Below, one piece after another: positions 59,577 to 64,000 of a stretch of DNA of 64,000 nucleotides (the stretch's first letter is position 1; each line of letters begins with the position of its first letter). The notes beneath the pieces are model-generated. The model did not search any database. It was given only the letters and a program-made list of their open reading frames with translations, and was not told where the DNA came from. A program made the translations under genes and the position numbers. Source of the stretch: Haliclona indistincta (lineage: Eukaryota; Porifera; Demospongiae; Haplosclerida; Chalinidae). The DNA lies in assembly GCA_964017065.1 (NCBI GenBank), contig OZ024787.1, positions 4,203,569 through 4,267,568 on the forward strand, given 5' to 3'.

Positions 59577-59996
59577 AGTAAAACTGCTCGTCACATTGAA
59601 AGGTTCACGAGAGCTGGTAGTACGCTAGGCAGCTATAATCAGTGGAGGCACATGCGGCAGCACGTGAGCAACCATGCAACAACTGTGACCAAATCGAAAC
59701 TGAAAAAGTCAGTGCTCCATCAGAAAAAGCGGCAGCGCACTTCTAGTAACGCCTTCACTGCCTTTGCATTTAATATCAGCATATCAGAGAAATGTATGAT
59801 ACAGATCCCTGCTGACACAGTCATTAACCATTAACTGCATTGCCCGTCAGAGAAGCAAACTGAAGTAGTCTATATCAAAGATAGACTAATACTTATTGTC
59901 ATGAAACAGGCATCATTATAGAAGCAAATATTAAATACATGCAGAGTGTTGAGTATGCTACTGGCTCTGACAATGCGGCTGTTAATAAGTTACTAG

Positions 59997-61980
59997 AAAA
60001 ATTAAAAAGATTTCTATCGAAATCAAAAGGATGTAGGGTTGTGAAATCTACCACTGGTCCACAATGTAAACTAACAAGGAACAAGCATGGAATGGTAACA
60101 CGATTGACTTGCTAACAGACCGTAGATCCCTACATCAGTGGCTGCAGTGGTTGCAAGTTCAGCTATAGTGTTGACTGACACCTGACGTGCATTCAGCTTG
60201 TATTATAGCGATGTCAGAGAAAATTTTATTTTCACTAGAACTAATCTAACACTACGTACGTGTGAAAGAGCTAGTTCAAAGCTTTAAAATGATATACGAT
60301 GATGCATAGTTGCGTTACTGCAACATAGAATAAATCGCGCGAACAATGGCCTAGGAATCTCCGAAACTTCCTGTGTAAATCAACGTGACGTCATGGCACG
60401 CCCATTTAATTACGTACACTTATGGCCCCTTTGTGAATGGGATAGCTATTGCTGCGCTAAGCATACGATCCAGGTAGCCAATTTTTTCTGCTGAGAGAGT
60501 ATACCTACTAGCATCCTTGTGACCCTCAACAGAAGAACTAACAGCTTATTTGTTTGACGTTCGATGCATGCAAACTAAACAAGCCGATAGAGAAAATATA
60601 TACCAGGTTTATCTTTAATTACACTAGATTCCACGAAGAAACTTTGCTAAAATTTAGGCATAACGTGTTTACTAGTCCTGGGAATGGCAAAGTCAGCGCT
60701 ATAGTGGCTGCTAGAGAAGCGACCGTACATTTTCAAAAGTATTGCGATTGCCCGGATTGACAACGATATTGCACATGGAGATAATAATTCTAGAACGCAT
60801 GATTTTACAAAGAAACAGTAACAAAATTCAGCTTTAGCATGTTAACTTGCCCTATGAACGATCAAACAGCGTGTATGTTGTTCACTGGAGACGCGATAGC
60901 TGTGTGCCATCGACTTAATCAATTTATACGGAGAAAATATTTTCAAAAATATACGGTTTCTGACAAACTATTGTTCTTATGTACAGCCACTGATGTAGGG
61001 ATCTATGGTCTGTTAGCAAGTTAGTTTGTGCCCTTTTTTCTTTTTCAGTGAAGTGCAGTTCAATATCATACACGTACTGAGCCGTCTTTGTTTCCACCAT
61101 TGGTTTATTTTTCCTGTTGTTGATGGCTTTTCTTTATTAAACAATTTTAAACTTGTATCTAAAAATAATTGTTATGCTGTACATATCTATAATCAGCTCG
61201 CCTACGCATGCATGCATATCGCATGCAGTGCCCGCCCACGCTTGATGTAGAGACCTGTACGGCAGTTATAATTATCTGGCAAGCGCAGAATGGTAATCCT
61301 ACTCGAGCTTATCGTTCTTCGAAGACTCCAGACAAATATGTGTTCTCGGTCATCCATACGGCGGGAAGATACTCAAGCTAGTGCTTGGTCTTCTTCTTCT
61401 TAGTTTTTGTTGTCTCCTCGAATGAGAAGAGTTGGTCACGTGTGCTATAGTGCTTGGTCACGTGCGTATTGCGCAATCGCAATAATGGCGTCTAACACTT
61501 AGCTGACAATGGATCACGATCGAGAACTCGCGGAATTTAGATCGCCGTTTCGCTAAAAATAATGTTCAAAGGCACCTGCCAGGAGAATTTCACGACTGTG
61601 CGTGAGTGTTTTGATCTCGGCACCACTCGCGTAAAGGCGCTAGGCGAGTGATGACGAAAGTCGATTTTCACCGTTTCCAGCTAGGTTCGTCACAATTTCC
61701 AGGTTCGTATTCCCTACTATTCGTCACAATTTCCAGGTTCGTCACAATTTCGTCACAAGTTCCAGGTTCGTCACAATTTCCAGGTTCGTAACAATTTCGA
61801 GCAATCTACTTGCTACTGTAAGATGGGGCAACGCCAGATAGCAGATCTAAGTGTCTTTGGACGTATAGAATTCATCACGAGGCGAAATATCAGCGTTTGA
61901 ACGCTAATACATTGTATGTAGCCGCCATCTTGTTTTCCCGTTCAACCCTACATAGGGAGGCACTACCGTGCCTCCCTAAT
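59997..61980. mobile_element. Fold-back composite element, third copy
   Basis: Same ends and same insertion site as 24607-26287 (after GTTAATAAGTTACTAG), so both were copied with the surrounding block. It lacks the nested hAT element, has lost most of the right hairpin arm (after CTGTTAGCAAGT near 61020), and carries about 770 bp of foreign DNA (60202-60966) between GCATTCAGCTTGTA and ACAAACTATTG. A 68-codon frame in that insert (60554-60760) is not recognisable. Confidence 0.75.
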
Positions 61981-62189
61981 AGTTAGTGGAGTTTGCGATT
62001 ATTTTTGTACTAATAATTTTTTGCAGTAAGACAGATAACATTACGATTACAGTAATGTACACACATGCAATATACATAAAAGTTTTTCATAATTTTACTT
62101 TGAATTGTCAAGTCATTTAGAAATAATTTTTAAGTCAGTATGTTGATCATTACAGTGCAGCAGCGCACCAGTGATTAATTTGTGCGATT

Positions 62190-62435
62190 CTTTTTATCCA
62201 GTTTAACTAAAGAGAAGGAAGATAGAGCTCGCTATGATCGACGACCTGCTGGTAAGTGCGTGTATGTGGAAGTGTTTTTTACATTAAAAATTTTGTGTTT
62301 CTCCCTCTGTATCACAGACATATGAATTTATTCACAGCTGCAGCATGGTCCATACTTAATTCAGAAGTAGTGGCTAAGTTGGTACAGTGACATCCTAGCA
62401 AGAGAGCGTCCAGTAGCAGAGTCAGCAAACTGACA
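62190..62435 (+). pseudogene. Relic of MKK exons 11-12 beside P7
   Basis: Matches 35430-35690: TTATCCAGTTTAACTAAAGA, CTGGTAAGTG, TATCACAG, then GTGACATCCTAGCAAGAGAG and GCAGAGTCAGCAAACTGACA. It keeps splice borders but no frame. Confidence 0.8.
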
Positions 62436-62716
62436 CTACCACACACTCTAACTTCTAATTCCATCCATTCCCTCTCGTTTGTATGTGAAATTATTTTGTT
62501 TCAAATCATTACAAATTTATGCTCTTATAAAAAGATTATTTAAAAGTGCAGTAAAAACATACAGATTGGTTTTTTATGAAGTTGAGAAGATTGATGTTTG
62601 CGGATTGGTAGGACAAAAACCAAAAATTGTAAATTTTATAAAAAAGCTAATACTACATTGTACATCAAGGGTTAAATCAAAAGTTCAGGCAGTGTATAAT
62701 AATTATAGAGGTGATA

Positions 62717-64000
62717 TTAATCAAAATTTTGATCATCATCTTCGCTCTGGTCATCTTCCTTCTGATGATCGTTTTCTTCAATTTCATCATCTATTGGAAC
62801 TGGTTCATAAATGTTTCCGTCTCGGCGCCTCCTCTGTCGAGCATCAGTGACCCACTTCCTCAAGCCAGACAATCGTTTCTTTAAATCGGACAGCATGTGG
62901 AATCCAAACCATGCCGCTGGCAGCAAGAGCAGTACGGACTGCAGTGTCAAAGCAGGAATTGAGGCAGTGCTATCGATATTAGTGAGATATGAGCGGTAGA
63001 TACTGATAGCGATCACCATAGCCAGAGCTAAGAACACAGCTGCATCTAGTCGGTTATACTTCTTTGATGGCGAACTTGGTGAACTTGCCAAATTCACTGA
63101 GGTGCTTCCTTGGACAGTATCATCCAATTCTTGTTGTAAGGATGCCTGCTGTTGTTCATCCTTTTCAGTATGGTTGTAGCCATATGGTTGAAATACGATG
63201 AAAAATGCAGCTGCTGCACAGCAAATCAGCATCTGAGATAACAGCTGGATGTCATGTTGTAAAAGAAGATAACATAACACCATGAGAATACGCAGGACAA
63301 AGTAGGCACCTGAGACCCAACGAAAGTCATAAACACCACAGGAAGAAAAGCAACTGCTTCCAAAACAGCATTTGAAGTCAACACTGCATAGCTCTGTTTC
63401 AGTATTAAATGTTGCTGTACGCCACATACCGGTCTGATGCACATTCCTATTTTTAACCCTGCCTTTGCAGCATGTAAGATTCCTCTGGCTTTGCTCACCT
63501 AATGGAAGGCTCCTGAAGTTAGCCTGGAGTCCTTTAAGAAGATAGTGGAGAAAGCCTTCAGATCCTTGTTTTCCATAGCGAAGTATGAGCAATGAAAAAG
63601 GTACCATGAACAGGTACACACAAAATATAAGTGCTAGAGCAAGATACTGTATAATGTCATCAGGATATCTCTTGGTGCCATCCATATAAAGAACATAACC
63701 GTCTCCGTTGATAAGTGTATTGGGAGAGATGAGCATGCAGGTAGTGACAGCTATCTTCATGTAAGACAGGACAAAGAATGCTGCCACACCAGAGATGAGA
63801 AAATCACGATTACTAGAGAACAATACTCGGTTGAAGTAATAAAGTACTTTTTTACACCCAGTCCTACTATGGTGGCTGTCTTGATTCTGGTCATCATCGA
63901 AATAACAACACCACACCGTGTTTCTCATATCGTGACACCTGTACACTATCGCCATGGCGATTACAAGCACAAGTGGCAATAAAGCAACACAGTAGTTCAA
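62717..64000 (-). CDS. P7: beta-helix multi-pass membrane protein, C-terminal part, cut by the window edge
   Basis: Open to the right edge, 427 codons. It holds the second to last membrane segments (ALNYCVALLPLVLVIAMAIV, FVLSYMKI, LYMDGTKRYPDD, FFIVFQPYGYN) and the acidic tail with SEDDDQNFD. It is almost identical to P4, including the SSPSSPS before KKYNRLDAAV, and differs at places such as LCYLLLQHD for LIYLVFPHD. Its ectodomain lies outside the window. Confidence 0.85.
   Translation of the reverse strand: MNYCVALLPLVLVIAMAIVYRCHDMRNTVWCCYFDDDQNQDSHHSRTGCKKVLYYFNRVLFSSNRDFLISGVAAFFVLSYMKIAVTTCMLISPNTLINGDGYVLYMDGTKRYPDDIIQYLALALIFCVYLFMVPFSLLILRYGKQGSEGFLHYLLKGLQANFRSLPLGEQSQRNLTCCKGRVKNRNVHQTGMWRTATFNTETELCSVDFKCCFGSSCFSSCGVYDFRWVSGAYFVLRILMVLCYLLLQHDIQLLSQMLICCAAAAFFIVFQPYGYNHTEKDEQQQASLQQELDDTVQGSTSVNLASSPSSPSKKYNRLDAAVFLALAMVIAISIYRSYLTNIDSTASIPALTLQSVLLLLPAAWFGFHMLSDLKKRLSGLRKWVTDARQRRRRDGNIYEPVPIDDEIEENDHQKEDDQSEDDDQNFD

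Overview
The window is animal nuclear DNA. Genes have short spliced introns with GT..AG borders, and the families are metazoan: MAP kinase kinase, dispanin/CD225, Death-domain plus ankyrin. Compactness, many small inverted-repeat elements and a multicopy family of beta-helix ectodomain plus multi-pass membrane proteins fit a demosponge such as Amphimedon; the species is an inference. I saw no tRNA, rRNA, CRISPR array or bacterial operon.

Left part (1-9.2 kb): two minus-strand dispanin (IFITM-like) genes, one with exons at 1135-1572 and one running from 9188 to a last exon at 5592-5741. A second copy of that last exon lies at 1949-2098, and the two copies flank an intronless Death-domain/ankyrin gene (2447-4498). 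The 9188 dispanin is head-to-head with a complete 12-exon MKK3/6-type kinase (MKK-A, 9428-13030, 340 aa).

From 9.4 kb to the right edge the window is a tandem array of one two-gene unit: an MKK gene on the plus strand, tail-to-tail with a single-exon minus-strand gene for a secreted-then-anchored protein of about 1,360 aa (signal peptide, Pmp-like GGxx/FxxN beta-helix ectodomain, Cys-rich neck, about eight membrane segments). I see seven receptor loci, called P1 to P7. P1 (13439-17530) and P4 (35958-40097) are intact. P7 (62717-64000) is open but cut by the edge. P6 (55450-59576) is open except for a 2-bp insertion at the signal peptide. P2 (19297-24181), P3 (27490-31621) and P5 (50390-54473) are broken by frameshifts, stops or a transposon. 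Beside P1 the kinase is whole. Beside P5 it is a chimera (MKK-B, 45918-49986). Beside the other five only degenerate last MKK exons remain, so the duplicated unit was the kinase-receptor pair. The receptor copies are mosaics of one another, which suggests gene conversion.

The spacers hold many non-autonomous transposable elements. Because the array is duplicated, several have an empty-site paralog in the same window, which gives exact ends and target-site duplications (8 bp, 7 bp, 5 bp, 3 bp TTA, 10 bp). How the genes act together is not shown by sequence. The kinase is a p38-pathway type, the receptors look like variable surface proteins, and Death-ANK and IFITM-like genes lie alongside; a recognition or immune role is only a hypothesis.
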